DNA of 64,000 nucleotides from Rhodoblastus sp963703385 (GTDB lineage Bacteria; Pseudomonadota; Alphaproteobacteria; Rhizobiales; Beijerinckiaceae). The stretch spans positions 1,178,001-1,242,000 of the forward strand of contig OY969816.1 in the NCBI GenBank assembly GCA_963703385.1. The letters are read 5' to 3'. Position 1 is the first letter of the stretch; each line of letters starts with the position of its first letter. Below are positions 7,997-16,550 of this stretch, in pieces. A model generated the notes under the pieces. That model was given only the letters and a program-made list of their open reading frames with translations, had not been told where the DNA came from and did not search any database. Position numbers and translations under genes: made by a program.

Positions 7997-9424
7997 ATGG
8001 ACGACGACACAATCATCACCGGCCCGCTTTATGCGGCCCGCAAGAAGGTCTATCCCCAAGCGACCCACGGCACGTTCCGCAACATCAAATGGGCGCTGCT
8101 GGTCCTGACGCTCGGCGTCTATTATCTGATGCCGTTCCTGCGCTGGGATCGCGGCCCGAACCTGCCCAATCAGGCGGTTCTGATCGACATGCCGCACCGC
8201 CGCTTTTATTTCTTCTTCATCCAGATTTGGCCGCAGGAAGTCTATTATTTCACCGGGCTGCTGATCATCGCGGCGATGACCCTGTTCCTGATGAACGCCG
8301 TGGCGGGACGCGTGTGGTGCGGCTATCTGTGCTGGCAGACGGTGTGGACCGACTTGTTCTACGCGGTCGAGCGCTGGGTCGAGGGCGACCGCCGCGAGCG
8401 CATGATCAAGGACAAGAAGGGCCTCACTTTCCGCCGCGTCTATGAGATCGGCCTGAAACATTTCCTTTGGCTGATGATCGCGTGGTGGACCGGCGGCGCC
8501 TTCGTGCTCTATTTCGCCGACGCGCCGACGCTGGTGAAACAGCTCGTGTTCTTCCAGGCGCCGAGCATCGCCTATATCTGGATCGCCATTCTCACCTTCA
8601 CGACCTATTTGTTCGCCGGCCATATGCGGGAGCAGACCTGCATCTATATTTGCCCCTGGCCGCGCATCCAGGCTGCGATGACCGACGAATGGGCGCTCAA
8701 CGTTTCATATGAGCGCACCCGCGGCGAGCCGCGCATGTCGGTGAAGAAGGCGGAAGCCGCCCGCGCCAAGGGCCTTGCGGCGGGCGATTGCATCGACTGC
8801 TTTCAATGCGTCGCGGTCTGCCCGACCGGCGTCGATATCCGCGACGGATCGCAACTGGGCTGCATCCAGTGCGGCCTGTGCATCGACGCCTGCGACAATG
8901 TCATGAAGGAGATCGGCCGGCCGCCGCGCCTGATCGCCTATGACACCGACATCAATATTGCGCGCCGCCCGCAAGGCCTGCCGCCGATCTACAAGCCGAT
9001 CCGCGTGCGCACGCTGATCTATCCGGTTATCATCGCGCTGGTCGGCGGCCTGATGGTGTGGAAGCTCGCCACCCGCTCCGACCTCGGCATCGACGTCCTG
9101 CACGACCGCAACCCGATGTCGATCCCGATGGCCGACGGCGGCGTGCGCAATGGCTACACCATCCGAATTCTCAACAAGAAACCCGACGAGCGCCATGTGA
9201 AGCTTTTGGTGTCCGGCGCGCCGGGCCTCCAGCTCAAGATCGTGGACGATCCGACGCCGACCGAGGCGACGGTTTCTCCGGACTCCACGCTGGAACTGCG
9301 CGTCATCGTCGTCGCTCCGGCCGACGAGGTCCCGGCGAACTCGACCGATGTGACCTTTACCGCCCAGGACGAAGACGGCAAGGCGACGGCGACCGCGAAG
9401 GACCATTTCTTCCCCAACGGCTAG
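7997..9424 (+). CDS. ccoG: Cytochrome cbb3 oxidase accessory protein CcoG (FixG)
   Basis: A 475-residue polyferredoxin membrane protein. It has several transmembrane segments in the first 200 residues, two [4Fe-4S] motifs (C265-x2-C-x2-C-x3-C275-P and C289-x2-C-x2-C-x3-C299), another membrane span near 345, and an immunoglobulin-like C-terminal domain. CcoG reduces Cu(II) to Cu(I) for assembly of the CuB site of cbb3-type oxidase. The copper ATPase directly upstream fits a copper-supply role. The cbb3 structural genes ccoNOQP are not in the window. A strong terminator follows at 9471. Confidence 0.95.
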   Translation: MDDDTIITGPLYAARKKVYPQATHGTFRNIKWALLVLTLGVYYLMPFLRWDRGPNLPNQAVLIDMPHRRFYFFFIQIWPQEVYYFTGLLIIAAMTLFLMNAVAGRVWCGYLCWQTVWTDLFYAVERWVEGDRRERMIKDKKGLTFRRVYEIGLKHFLWLMIAWWTGGAFVLYFADAPTLVKQLVFFQAPSIAYIWIAILTFTTYLFAGHMREQTCIYICPWPRIQAAMTDEWALNVSYERTRGEPRMSVKKAEAARAKGLAAGDCIDCFQCVAVCPTGVDIRDGSQLGCIQCGLCIDACDNVMKEIGRPPRLIAYDTDINIARRPQGLPPIYKPIRVRTLIYPVIIALVGGLMVWKLATRSDLGIDVLHDRNPMSIPMADGGVRNGYTIRILNKKPDERHVKLLVSGAPGLQLKIVDDPTPTEATVSPDSTLELRVIVVAPADEVPANSTDVTFTAQDEDGKATATAKDHFFPNG

Positions 9425-9460
9425 CCCCCACCCTAGCCCGCCCCAAAAGGGGGAGGGAGT
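9425..9460. repeat. CCCCACCCT-type dispersed hairpin element
   Basis: Directly after ccoG the sequence reads CCCCCACCCTAGCCCGCCCC, then AAAAGGGGGAGGG, so a C-rich arm faces a G-rich arm. A near-identical element lies after rplR (29822-29858) and a shorter one at 44155-44174. Position after stop codons suggests a role as a transcription-end or mRNA-protecting hairpin. Confidence 0.6.
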
Positions 9461-9470
9461 CCATTCGAAG

Positions 9471-9506
9471 AAGGGCGCGGCTTGCCCGGCCGCGCCCTTG
9501 TTTTTT
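9471..9506 (+). terminator. Rho-independent terminator after ccoG
   Basis: A perfect 11-bp stem, AAGGGCGCGGC (9471-9481) with GCCGCGCCCTT (9489-9499), a 7-nt loop, and six T from 9501. It is 47 bp after the ccoG stop and 106 bp before the chromate transporter gene, so it separates the two transcription units. Confidence 0.85.
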
Positions 9507-9611
9507 GGGTCTCCGCGGAAAGCCCGGCGGCGCGCCGATCCGCCCCAGCCGGAAAGCTGGCCCGTGCCAGAAATGTGGGCTGGCGTTGCGTTTCTGCGGT
9601 AAGCTTGGCGC

Positions 9612-10133
9612 ATGCGGCGAATCGACCTGTTTCTCGGTTTTTTCAAGCTCGGCGCGCTGGCTTTCGGCGGGACCGGGCCGCTGGCGCGGGCGATGATCGT
9701 CGAGGACCTGCGCTGGCTGGACGACAAGGAATTCGCGGCCTTGCTCGGATTGTGCCAGGCGCTGCCGGGGGCGAACACCTGCAATCTCGCGGTGATGCTG
9801 GGCGACCGCTTTTGCGGCGCCTCGGGGGCTCTGATCGCGCTTTTCGGCCTGCTCGCCGCGCCGCTCGCCATATTGGTGACGGTCGCGTCTTTCTTCGCGA
9901 CTTTCGCCCATCTGCCCGACATTCGCGCCGCTCTTTTTGGGGGAACGGCCGCCGCCGCCGGCCTTGCCCTTGGCACAGCGATCAGTATGACGATCAAGAT
10001 CCGGCCCGGCCCCCGCGTGGTCGCTGTGGCCTTCACGGCTTTCCTCGGCGTGGCCGTGCTTCGGGCGCCGCTTGCGCTCGTCCTCGGCCTTCTCGTCCCT
10101 GCAAGTTTCGTCCTGGCGGGGCGGCCGGAATGA
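9612..10133 (+). CDS. Chromate transporter, first short subunit
   Basis: A 173-residue membrane protein of the CHR family. The start LGFFKLGALAFGGTGPLA, then LGLCQALPGANTCNLAVMLG, carry the family's conserved N-terminal signature. It is half the length of a classical ChrA and is followed by a second half-length gene whose ATG overlaps its TGA (ATGA at 10130). Such tandem short genes form a heterodimeric anion transporter; chromate efflux is the named function but physiological substrates can differ. Confidence 0.87.
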   Translation: MRRIDLFLGFFKLGALAFGGTGPLARAMIVEDLRWLDDKEFAALLGLCQALPGANTCNLAVMLGDRFCGASGALIALFGLLAAPLAILVTVASFFATFAHLPDIRAALFGGTAAAAGLALGTAISMTIKIRPGPRVVAVAFTAFLGVAVLRAPLALVLGLLVPASFVLAGRPE

Positions 10134-10669
10134 ACGACAATCTGCTCACCGATCTTTTTCTGCGCTTCGCTGGCATATCCCTTCTGGCGGTGGGCGGCGC
10201 GACCGCGGCCTTGCCCGAGGCGCAGCGCCAGATCGTGACCCAGGCCCATTGGATGAGCGCCGAAGGTTTCGCCGAAACTTTTGCTATCGCTCAGGTTTCG
10301 CCGGGGCCGAATGTCATCGTTTTTAGCCTGTTCGGCTGGCGGCTCGCCGGGCTTGCCGGCCTCGCCGTCGCGACGCTCGGCATCCTGGCGCCGGCCTCGC
10401 TGCTGGCTTTCGCCGCGGCGCGGGCGATGCGGCGCGCGGGCGAGGCGCCCTGGCTGGCGCGGCTGAAAAGAGCGCTGACCCCGCTGGCCGTTGGCCTGAT
10501 GGCCGCGAACGGCTATCTTCTGGCGCGCGGGGCCGATTTTGGCCTTTTCGCGATCCTCGTCACCTTGGCCTCGGCGGCTTTCGTGGCCCTGTCGCCGCGC
10601 AGCCCGCTCTGGGCCATGGCTTTTTCCGCCGCGGCGGCGGTCGTCGCGGGCAGATTGGGATTTTTGTGA
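10130..10669 (+). CDS. Chromate transporter, second short subunit
   Basis: A 179-residue membrane protein homologous to the preceding gene: FAGISLLAVGGATAALPEAQ and AQVSPGPNVIVFSLFGW align with the CHR signature. The start ATG at 10130 overlaps the stop of the first subunit by 4 bp, so the two are translationally coupled and expected in equal amounts. The pair is probably a membrane heterodimer. Two bases after its stop the tandem repeat array begins, leaving no ordinary terminator. Confidence 0.87.
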   Translation: MNDNLLTDLFLRFAGISLLAVGGATAALPEAQRQIVTQAHWMSAEGFAETFAIAQVSPGPNVIVFSLFGWRLAGLAGLAVATLGILAPASLLAFAAARAMRRAGEAPWLARLKRALTPLAVGLMAANGYLLARGADFGLFAILVTLASAAFVALSPRSPLWAMAFSAAAAVVAGRLGFL

Positions 10670-10670
10670 A

Positions 10671-11500
10671 CCCGCCAGGTCGCCTTGGCGACATGGCCAG
10701 GGACGAAGTGACGCCATAGGGCGTCGCGAGACGCCCGTTTCAACGGGCTATGGCTTATGCGAGGGGCGCCGCCCGCAGGGCGGCAGAAGGAAAAAACCCG
10801 CCAGGTCGCCTTGGCGACATGGCTAGGAACGAAGTGACGCCATAGGGCGTCGCGAGACGCCCGTTTCAACGGGCTATGGCTTATGCGAGGGGCGCCGCCC
10901 GCAGGGCGGCAGAAGGAGAAATCCGCCAGGTCGCCTTGGCGACATGGCCAGGAACGAAGTGACGCCACAGGGCGTCGCGAGACGCCCGTTTCAACGGGCT
11001 ATGGCTTATGCGAGGGGCGCCGCCCGCAGCGCGGCAGAAGGAAAAAACCCGCCAGATCGCCTTGGCGACATGGCTAGGAACGAAGTGACGCCGAGCTTAT
11101 GCGAGGGGCTCCGCCCGCAGGGCGGCAGAAGGAAAAACCTGCCAGGTCGCCTTGGCGACATGGCTAGGAACGAAGTGACGCCGAGCTTATGCGAGGGCGC
11201 CGCCCGCAGGGCGGCAGAAGGAAAAAACCCGCCAGGTCGCCTTGGCGACATGGCTAGGAACGAAGTGACGCCGAGCTTATGCGAGGGGCGCCGCCCGCAG
11301 GGCGGCAGAAGGAGAAATCCGCCAGGTCGCCTTGGCGACATGGCCAGGAACGAAGTGACGCCGAGCTTATGCGAGGGGCGCCGCCCGCAGGGCGGCAGAA
11401 GGAGAAATCCGCCAGGTCGCCTTGGCGACATGGCCAGGAACGAAGTGACGCCGAGCTTATGCGAGGGGCGCCGCCCGCAGGGCGGCAGAAGGAGAAAAAA
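10671..11500. repeat. Eight-unit tandem repeat array (three units of about 126 bp, five of 90 bp)
   Basis: Units begin at 10671, 10797, 10922, 11048, 11138, 11228, 11318 and 11408. Each starts YCYGCCAGGTCGCCTTGGCG and ends with an imperfect hairpin CCGCCCGCAGGGCGG followed by AGAAGGA. The first three units contain about 36 extra bases with the palindromic core GCCCGTTTCAACGGGC. The last unit ends AGAAGGAGAAAAAA directly before the ATG of the aminotransferase gene, so the repeat supplies its ribosome binding site. Related single elements lie at 33995 and 35668. The 90-bp units keep several frames open but give only low-complexity repeated peptides. Confidence 0.9.
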
Positions 11501-12361
11501 ATGACTCGCGTCGCTTATGTCAACGGCCGCTATCTTCGCCACGCCGAGGCAGGGGTTTCGATTGACGACCGGGCTTTTCTCTTCGCCGACGGCATTTACG
11601 AGGTGATCGAGGTTTTTGGCGGCCAGCTGGTCGACGAGGAGGGACATCTCGAGCGGCTGGCGCGTTCGGCGCGCGAATTGCGGCTCGCCCTTCCGGTCGC
11701 CGCGGCGGCCCTGCGGCGCATCCTGCGCGAACTCGTCGCGCGCAACCGCGTGAGCGACGGCCATGTCTATCTTCAGGTCACGCGCGGGGCGGCGAAGCGC
11801 GACCATTTTTTCCCCAAAACCGGAACGCCATCGACCCTGGTCGCCTTCGCCCATCGCGGGGACCGGGCGGCGGCCGAGGCGCGGGCGCGCGCCGGAATCA
11901 AGGTGATCTCCCTGCCGGACATTCGCTGGAAAAGGCCGGACATCAAGACCACCAGCCTGCTGCCCAACGTGCTTGCCAAGCAGCAGGCCAAGGACGCCGG
12001 CGCCTACGAGGCCTGGCTGGTGGACGCCGATGGTCTTGTCACCGAGGGCTCGTCAAGCAACGCGTGGATCGTGGACGGCGAGGGCGCCCTGGTCACCCAT
12101 CCCGCTGATTCGGCGATTCTTGCCGGAATCACCGGCGCCCGGCTGTTCCAGATCGCCGCCGCCAGGGGTCTGAAGATCGTGGAGCGGCCTTTTACGCTCG
12201 AAGAGGCTTTCCGGGCCAGGGAGGCCTTCATCAGCGGCGCGACGACGATTGTGCTGCCGGTGGTGGCGATCGACGGCCAAAATATCGGCTCCGGCGCGCC
12301 CGGCCCGGTCGCTTTGGGCCTGCGCGCGGCTTTTCACGATTTCGTGCCGGCGACGCCTTGA
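11501..12361 (+). CDS. dat: D-amino-acid aminotransferase
   Basis: A 286-residue fold-type IV PLP enzyme that interconverts D-alanine and D-glutamate for peptidoglycan precursors. The PLP lysine is K149 in PDIKTTSLL, followed by NVLAKQ and by TEGSSSN, the phosphate and substrate region typical of D-amino-acid rather than branched-chain aminotransferases. The frame is open upstream through the repeats, but ATG 11501 is chosen because homology begins at VAYVNGRY and the repeat's GAAGGAG sits at the right distance. hfq follows 157 bp later. Confidence 0.9.
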   Translation: MTRVAYVNGRYLRHAEAGVSIDDRAFLFADGIYEVIEVFGGQLVDEEGHLERLARSARELRLALPVAAAALRRILRELVARNRVSDGHVYLQVTRGAAKRDHFFPKTGTPSTLVAFAHRGDRAAAEARARAGIKVISLPDIRWKRPDIKTTSLLPNVLAKQQAKDAGAYEAWLVDADGLVTEGSSSNAWIVDGEGALVTHPADSAILAGITGARLFQIAAARGLKIVERPFTLEEAFRAREAFISGATTIVLPVVAIDGQNIGSGAPGPVALGLRAAFHDFVPATP

Positions 12362-12401
12362 GCTTGGGGAGGCATAGCACTAAATCCCATGAAAGAATTT
12401 C

Positions 12402-12431
12402 TTGCCTCGATGCGGCGCTTGGGCCTCTAAT
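12402..12431 (+). promoter_or_regulatory. Candidate sigma-70 promoter for hfq
   Basis: TTGCCT (12402-12407), an 18-bp spacer and TCTAAT (12426-12431) resemble -35 and -10 boxes. They lie about 90 bp upstream of the hfq ATG in a 157-bp gap. Motif match only. Confidence 0.35.
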
Positions 12432-12518
12432 AGCCCAAAACGCATGCGAAGCGTTCCGCTTTGGGGTCGACAATCCGGGTTTCGAGGCAAGCGCGGAAAA
12501 GAATGAATAGGAAAAAAA

Positions 12519-12770
12519 ATGCCGGTTGAACGTACGCCCAATCTTCAGGATACCTTTCTCAATTACGTCCGCAAGAACAAGGTTCCGCTCACGATTTTCC
12601 TCGTCAATGGCGTCAAGTTGCAAGGCGTCGTGAGCTGGTTCGACAATTTCTGCGTGCTTTTGCGCCGCGACGGCCACTCGCAACTGGTCTACAAGCACGC
12701 CATATCCACCATCATGCCGGGCCATCCGATCCAGATGTTCGAACCGGCGGAAGAAGGCGTGGACAAGTAA
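12519..12770 (+). CDS. hfq: RNA chaperone Hfq
   Basis: An 83-residue Sm-like protein that forms a ring and pairs small RNAs with mRNAs. Sm1 contains the NGVKLQG turn and Sm2 ends in YKHAIST, the U-rich-RNA pocket motif. The short C-terminal tail (PAEEGVDK) is typical of alphaproteobacteria. AGGAAAAAAA precedes the ATG. hflX follows 29 bp downstream, the same order as in many proteobacteria. Confidence 0.97.
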   Translation: MPVERTPNLQDTFLNYVRKNKVPLTIFLVNGVKLQGVVSWFDNFCVLLRRDGHSQLVYKHAISTIMPGHPIQMFEPAEEGVDK

Positions 12771-12799
12771 TTTCGCCCAACAAGGAGTTCCGCACGGCC

Positions 12800-14194
12800 T
12801 TGAACGACCAAAAGGCGCCTCACGACGGCGCTTCCCTTCTGCGGCGCGGGCGCAAGACCCGCGTCCTGGTGATCGGTCCCTATCTCACCGACCGCGTTGC
12901 GCCCGAGGCGTCGATACGCTCGCGCGAGGCGCGTCTTGACGAGGCCGTCGGGCTAGCGCGCGCCATTAACGTCGAAATCGTCGGCCAGGAGGTCGTTCCG
13001 CTCGCGCAGATCCGCCCCGCGACTTATCTCGGCAAGGGCAAGGTCGAGGAACTGGCCGAAAAGATCAAGGAGCTTGAGGCCGAACTGGTCGCGGTCGATT
13101 GCGCCTTGTCGCCGGTGCAGCAGCGCAACCTCGAAAAGGCCTTTGGCGCCAAGGTGATCGACCGCACCGGCCTGATTCTGGAAATTTTCGGCGAGCGGGC
13201 GCGCACCGCGGAGGGCGCGCTTCAGGTCGAACTCGCCCATCTGACCTATCAGAAATCGCGGCTGGTGCGGTCATGGACCCATCTGGAGCGCCAACGCGGC
13301 GGCTTCGGCTTCTTGGGCGGCCCCGGCGAAACCCAGATCGAGACCGATCGCCGCCTGATCCAGGAGCGGATGAACCGGATCGAGCGCGACCTCGAAACGG
13401 TCAAGAAGACGCGCGGCCTGCATCGCAAGAGCCGGCGGGACGTGCCTTTCCCGATCGTCGCCCTCGTCGGCTACACCAACGCCGGGAAATCGACGCTCTT
13501 CAATCGTCTGACCAACGCCGACGTTTTCGCCGAGGACCTGCTTTTCGCGACCCTCGATCCGACCTTGCGCGGCCTGAAACTGCCCCATGGCGGAAAGGTG
13601 ATTCTCTCCGACACGGTGGGCTTCATCTCCGACCTGCCGCATATGCTGGTTTCCGCCTTCCGCGCCACGCTCGAAGAAGTGCGCGAGGCCGACATCATTC
13701 TTCATGTGCGCGACATCGCCCATGAGGACAGCGAGGCGCAAAGCGCCGATGTCGTGAAGATCCTGGCGGAACTCGACGTGGATCCCCATGACCATGGGCG
13801 GCTGATCGAAGTATGGAACAAGGTCGATCTGGCGGCGCCTGAAGAGCGGGCGCGGCTACGCGGCGCCGCCTCCCGCCGCCCGGCGGACGAGCGGCCCTGC
13901 GTGGCTTCTGCGGTGACGGGCGAGGGGCTGGACGATCTGCTGCTGGCGATCGAAACGCGCCTCGCGCGGGGCCGGCCGGTCTTGAACGTGGCGCTCGACG
14001 CCGGCGACGGCGAGGGCCAAGCCTGGCTCTATGCCCACACCGAAGTTTTGTCGCGCACAAGCGACGATCTTGGGCGCGCCTTTTTCGAGATCCGCGTCGC
14101 GCCCGGACAGCAGCTGCGCGTCCTGCGCCGCTTCCCTGGCGCCATGGCGGCGGAACGCGACGCGCCCCATGCGCGGGCCAATCGGCCCGCGTAA
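12800..14194 (+). CDS. hflX: GTPase HflX
   Basis: A 464-residue ribosome-associated GTPase thought to split stalled ribosomes under stress. The N-terminal domain contains PATYLGKGKVEEL and the glycine-rich GGFGFLGGPGETQ. The G domain has GYTNAGKST (about 224-232), DTVGFISDLP and NKVD. The TTG at 12800 is used because AAGGAG lies about 13 nt upstream and homology starts soon after. The last codons fall in a 35-bp unit that is repeated once after the stop. Confidence 0.93.
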   Translation: MNDQKAPHDGASLLRRGRKTRVLVIGPYLTDRVAPEASIRSREARLDEAVGLARAINVEIVGQEVVPLAQIRPATYLGKGKVEELAEKIKELEAELVAVDCALSPVQQRNLEKAFGAKVIDRTGLILEIFGERARTAEGALQVELAHLTYQKSRLVRSWTHLERQRGGFGFLGGPGETQIETDRRLIQERMNRIERDLETVKKTRGLHRKSRRDVPFPIVALVGYTNAGKSTLFNRLTNADVFAEDLLFATLDPTLRGLKLPHGGKVILSDTVGFISDLPHMLVSAFRATLEEVREADIILHVRDIAHEDSEAQSADVVKILAELDVDPHDHGRLIEVWNKVDLAAPEERARLRGAASRRPADERPCVASAVTGEGLDDLLLAIETRLARGRPVLNVALDAGDGEGQAWLYAHTEVLSRTSDDLGRAFFEIRVAPGQQLRVLRRFPGAMAAERDAPHARANRPA

Positions 14195-14230
14195 ACGCGC
14201 CCCATCCGCGGGCCAATCGGCCCGCGTAGA
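14161..14230. repeat. 35-bp tandem duplication across the hflX stop, with palindromic core
   Basis: Two copies, 14161-14195 and 14196-14230, of CGCGCCCCAT followed by the hairpin CGGGCCAATCGGCCCG. The first copy encodes the last hflX codons and stop. The hairpins may end or stabilise the transcript, but no T-run follows. Confidence 0.75.
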
Positions 14231-14264
14231 CGCGCCGTTCCTGCCGGGATTTCCAAAAAAAAAC

Positions 14265-15089
14265 TCAGCGCCCGCATTTCGTCGCGGGGGGGAACTCGAT
14301 CCGGGTCAGCTCGCCGCGCAGGGCGAAATCGCCGTAATCGAGCTTCAGGCCGGTCGAAACGCCGTTTTCATAGAGATTGAACGACAGCACGTAATCCGGC
14401 AGGCCGTCGCGCCGATCCTCCGGGAAATAGGCGGCCGACACGGGCCAGCGCGTCATGTTGCGGAATTCCGGGCTTTGGGCGCCCCGGTCGGCGTCCGGCC
14501 CGCGCGCCGGCTTCCCGATGATCGCGGTGACATTGAAAATGCGCTTGCCGTCGTCCGAGCCATCGTAGACCCGGGCGACCAGGACTTTTTCGCCGCGCCG
14601 CGCCGCTTCGATGACCCGCGCGATGTGCTGGGTGGGAAAGAGCACGTCGGGCTGGACGGAGAGCCGGAAAGGCTCCGGCCGGCTCAGAGCGATCGAGACC
14701 CCCTTGGCGCCGCGTTCCGCATGGCCGTCGACTTCGCCGCCTTCCTCCGCGGCCCGCGCCGTGCTGAAGCTGAAATCCGCGCCGGCGGCGTCCTCGAATG
14801 TGATGGTGCGCGTGTCGGAAAGGCGCGCCTCGCCTTCGCCTGGCGCGAGATCGACCACCTGACGCAGGGTCTGATTGTAGCCGCCGCAATCCGACGAGAA
14901 GTCGAAGGAAATCTTGCCCGACGCATCGGCCGGCGCCTTCGAGCCGGTCGCGTCGGCCAGCCGCAGGTCGTAAATCGCGCGGTGGCTGACCAGCGTCACC
15001 GGCTGGCTCGATGGTGGCTTGATCTGCGCGGCGGCGGGCCAGGCGGCGCAGGACAGGGCGAGGGCGAAAGTTTTGAGGATCGGACGCAT
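14265..15089 (-). CDS. eipB: EipB-like periplasmic envelope-integrity protein (DUF1849)
   Basis: A 274-residue protein with a signal peptide at residues 1-22 (cleavage after AAA-Q). The mature part has the family's VTLVSHRAIYDLRL start, and C68 and C272 near the two ends, the pair that forms a stabilising disulfide in Brucella EipB. These beta-spiral proteins support outer-envelope integrity in alphaproteobacteria. ATG 15089 is preferred to an upstream GTG because it gives a clean signal peptide. It is convergent with hflX. Confidence 0.85.
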   Translation of the reverse strand: MRPILKTFALALSCAAWPAAAQIKPPSSQPVTLVSHRAIYDLRLADATGSKAPADASGKISFDFSSDCGGYNQTLRQVVDLAPGEGEARLSDTRTITFEDAAGADFSFSTARAAEEGGEVDGHAERGAKGVSIALSRPEPFRLSVQPDVLFPTQHIARVIEAARRGEKVLVARVYDGSDDGKRIFNVTAIIGKPARGPDADRGAQSPEFRNMTRWPVSAAYFPEDRRDGLPDYVLSFNLYENGVSTGLKLDYGDFALRGELTRIEFPPATKCGR

Positions 15090-15210
15090 CTTCACGCTTG
15101 GGTTGGGGGGATTCGCGGCGGCGAGAATATATGTTCACAATGTTTTTGCAGGAATCCTGTGGCGAAACTTGGATGGCGTGATACCCATTCCGCATGAACC
15201 CTGCGCAATG

Positions 15211-15304
15211 CGTATTCCGCTTGCGCAAAAATCCGCCCGCGATTTAAAGGAGTTTCGCGCCATGGCGTTTCCGCGGACTGCGAAGCAATCTTGCGGAAAC
15301 CGTA
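15211..15304. repeat. Copy of dispersed element with TTCCGC-TTGCGC palindrome
   Basis: The 24 bp at 15211 (CGTATTCCGCTTGCGC then AAAAATCC) recur at 47635-47658 and, reversed, at 26640-26663. Here and at 47635 the similarity continues downstream to a second conserved part, GCGAAGC(A/G)ATCTTGCG followed by (A/G)AAACCG, giving an element of about 95 bp. Confidence 0.65.
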
Positions 15305-15320
15305 GGACAAGGAGGCGGGG

Positions 15321-15807
15321 ATGGGACGGACCGGAAGCGAGATCGAGCAAAGGCTCAAGGACATCGGCCATATTCTGCCGCAACCGGCCGCGCCGCTCGC
15401 CAATTATGTCCCGGCGGTCGCCAGCGGGGCGCTGCTGTTCGTCTCCGGCCAGTTGCCCTTCGGCCTCGACGGCAAGCTGTCGCCCGGCCATGTCGGCAAG
15501 GTCGGGGCAGCGGTGACGGAAGCCGAAGCTTTACGGGCGGCGGCGCTGAGCGCCTTGAACTGTCTGGCCCAGGCGAAGGTGTTCTTGGGGAACCTGGGAC
15601 GAATCAGGCGCTGCGTGCGGCTCGGCGGCTTCATCAATGGCGCGGACCATTTCACCGCGCTCGCCGGCGTCATGAACGGCGCCTCCGACCTGATCGGCGC
15701 GGCGCTCGGGGAAGCCGGCGCGCCACGCCCGCTCGACGATCGGCGTCGCGCAACTGCCGCTCGGCGCCTGCGTCGAGGTCGAGGCGATCTTCGAGATCAC
15801 GCCGTGA
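15321..15807 (+). pseudogene. RidA-family protein, frameshifted near its C terminus
   Basis: Residues 1-133 are a typical alphaproteobacterial RidA-like protein (ANYVPAVASGALLFVSGQLP, then LGGFINGADHFT); such proteins hydrolyse reactive enamine and imine intermediates. At 15720-15723 four bases stand where three are expected. In the corrected frame the chain continues HARSTIGVAQLPLGACVEVE and ends at TGA 15805-15807, the normal family ending. Read uncorrected, the frame runs on into the downstream phosphodiesterase, producing a false 409-residue fusion. Sequence error or real mutation cannot be told apart. Confidence 0.82.
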
Positions 15808-16550
15808 AAGGCGGGACCGGCTGGCTGATCGCGCGCCCGATCGCCCATCGCGGCCTGCACGATCCGGAGCGCGGGATCGTCGAAAATTCGCTTGGCGCCG
15901 CGCGGGCGGCGGTCGAACGCGGCTATGGGATCGAATGTGACGTCCGGCCGTCGCGCGACGGCAAGGTTTTCGTGTTCCACGACGATGCGCTCGACAGGCT
16001 GACCGGGGTTCGCGGCGCCTTTCGCGGCCGCGACGCCCCTGAACTGGCGCATATCGCCCTGCAGGACGGGGAGAGAATTCCCACTCTTGCCGCCTTTCTG
16101 GCGGCGGTCGGGGGGGCCGTGCCGCTGATTCTGGAGCTCAAAAGCGATTCTTTCGGCGATGTGGCCTTGGCGGGCGCCGTCGCGGCGGAGCTGGCCGATT
16201 ATCGCGGCCCGGTCGCGCTCAAAAGCTTCGATCCGGCGCCGATCGCAAGCTTGCGCGCCGGCGGGGCGCCCTGGCCGCTCGGCATCGTCGCGCAAAGCGA
16301 TTACGAGGACGAGGAATTCGACCGGCTTTCCCCGGAGCAATGGGAGGAGCTCACGCGCTTCACCCACGCCGCCGCGACGCGGCCGGATTTTCTGTCCTGG
16401 CGCGCGATCGACCTGCCGGCGCCCGTGGTCGAAGTTTTCCGCGCCTGCGCCGGCTTGCCGGTGATGAGTTGGACCATCCGCTCGCCCCAGCAGGCGGAAG
16501 CCGCGCTCAAACACGCGGACCAGATCGTTTTCGAGGGTTTCATGGCCTGA
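15804..16550 (+). CDS. Glycerophosphodiester phosphodiesterase
   Basis: A 248-residue GDPD-family TIM barrel, from a GTG at 15804 that overlaps the corrected ridA stop (GTGA). Catalytic and metal residues are visible: HRG near residue 17, IECDV, HDD, and LELKS. The enzyme cleaves glycerophosphodiesters to glycerol 3-phosphate and an alcohol. No signal peptide is seen, so it is cytoplasmic. The same arrangement of ridA then gdpD in an overlapping pair supports co-translation. Confidence 0.87.
   Translation: MKGGTGWLIARPIAHRGLHDPERGIVENSLGAARAAVERGYGIECDVRPSRDGKVFVFHDDALDRLTGVRGAFRGRDAPELAHIALQDGERIPTLAAFLAAVGGAVPLILELKSDSFGDVALAGAVAAELADYRGPVALKSFDPAPIASLRAGGAPWPLGIVAQSDYEDEEFDRLSPEQWEELTRFTHAAATRPDFLSWRAIDLPAPVVEVFRACAGLPVMSWTIRSPQQAEAALKHADQIVFEGFMA

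Noticed and set aside
11279..11500. In-frame N-terminal extension of the D-amino-acid aminotransferase through the repeats
   Set aside because: The extension only translates repeat units (MRGAPPAGRQ and similar). Homology and a well-placed ribosome binding site put the start at 11501.
10671..11500. CRISPR array
   Set aside because: Whole units are nearly identical, with no unique spacers between short repeats, and no cas gene is in the window.
10944..11854. Repeat-derived proteins on either strand (SFLAMSPRRPGG or GRLGDMARNEVTPS repeats)
   Set aside because: Products of open frames in a tandem repeat; no start signal, no homology outside the repeat and competing frames are equally open.
15321..16550. 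A genuine bifunctional RidA-GDPD enzyme
   Set aside because: The conserved RidA tail and stop exist in the neighbouring frame with an overlapping phosphodiesterase start, so the fusion is best read as a frameshift.
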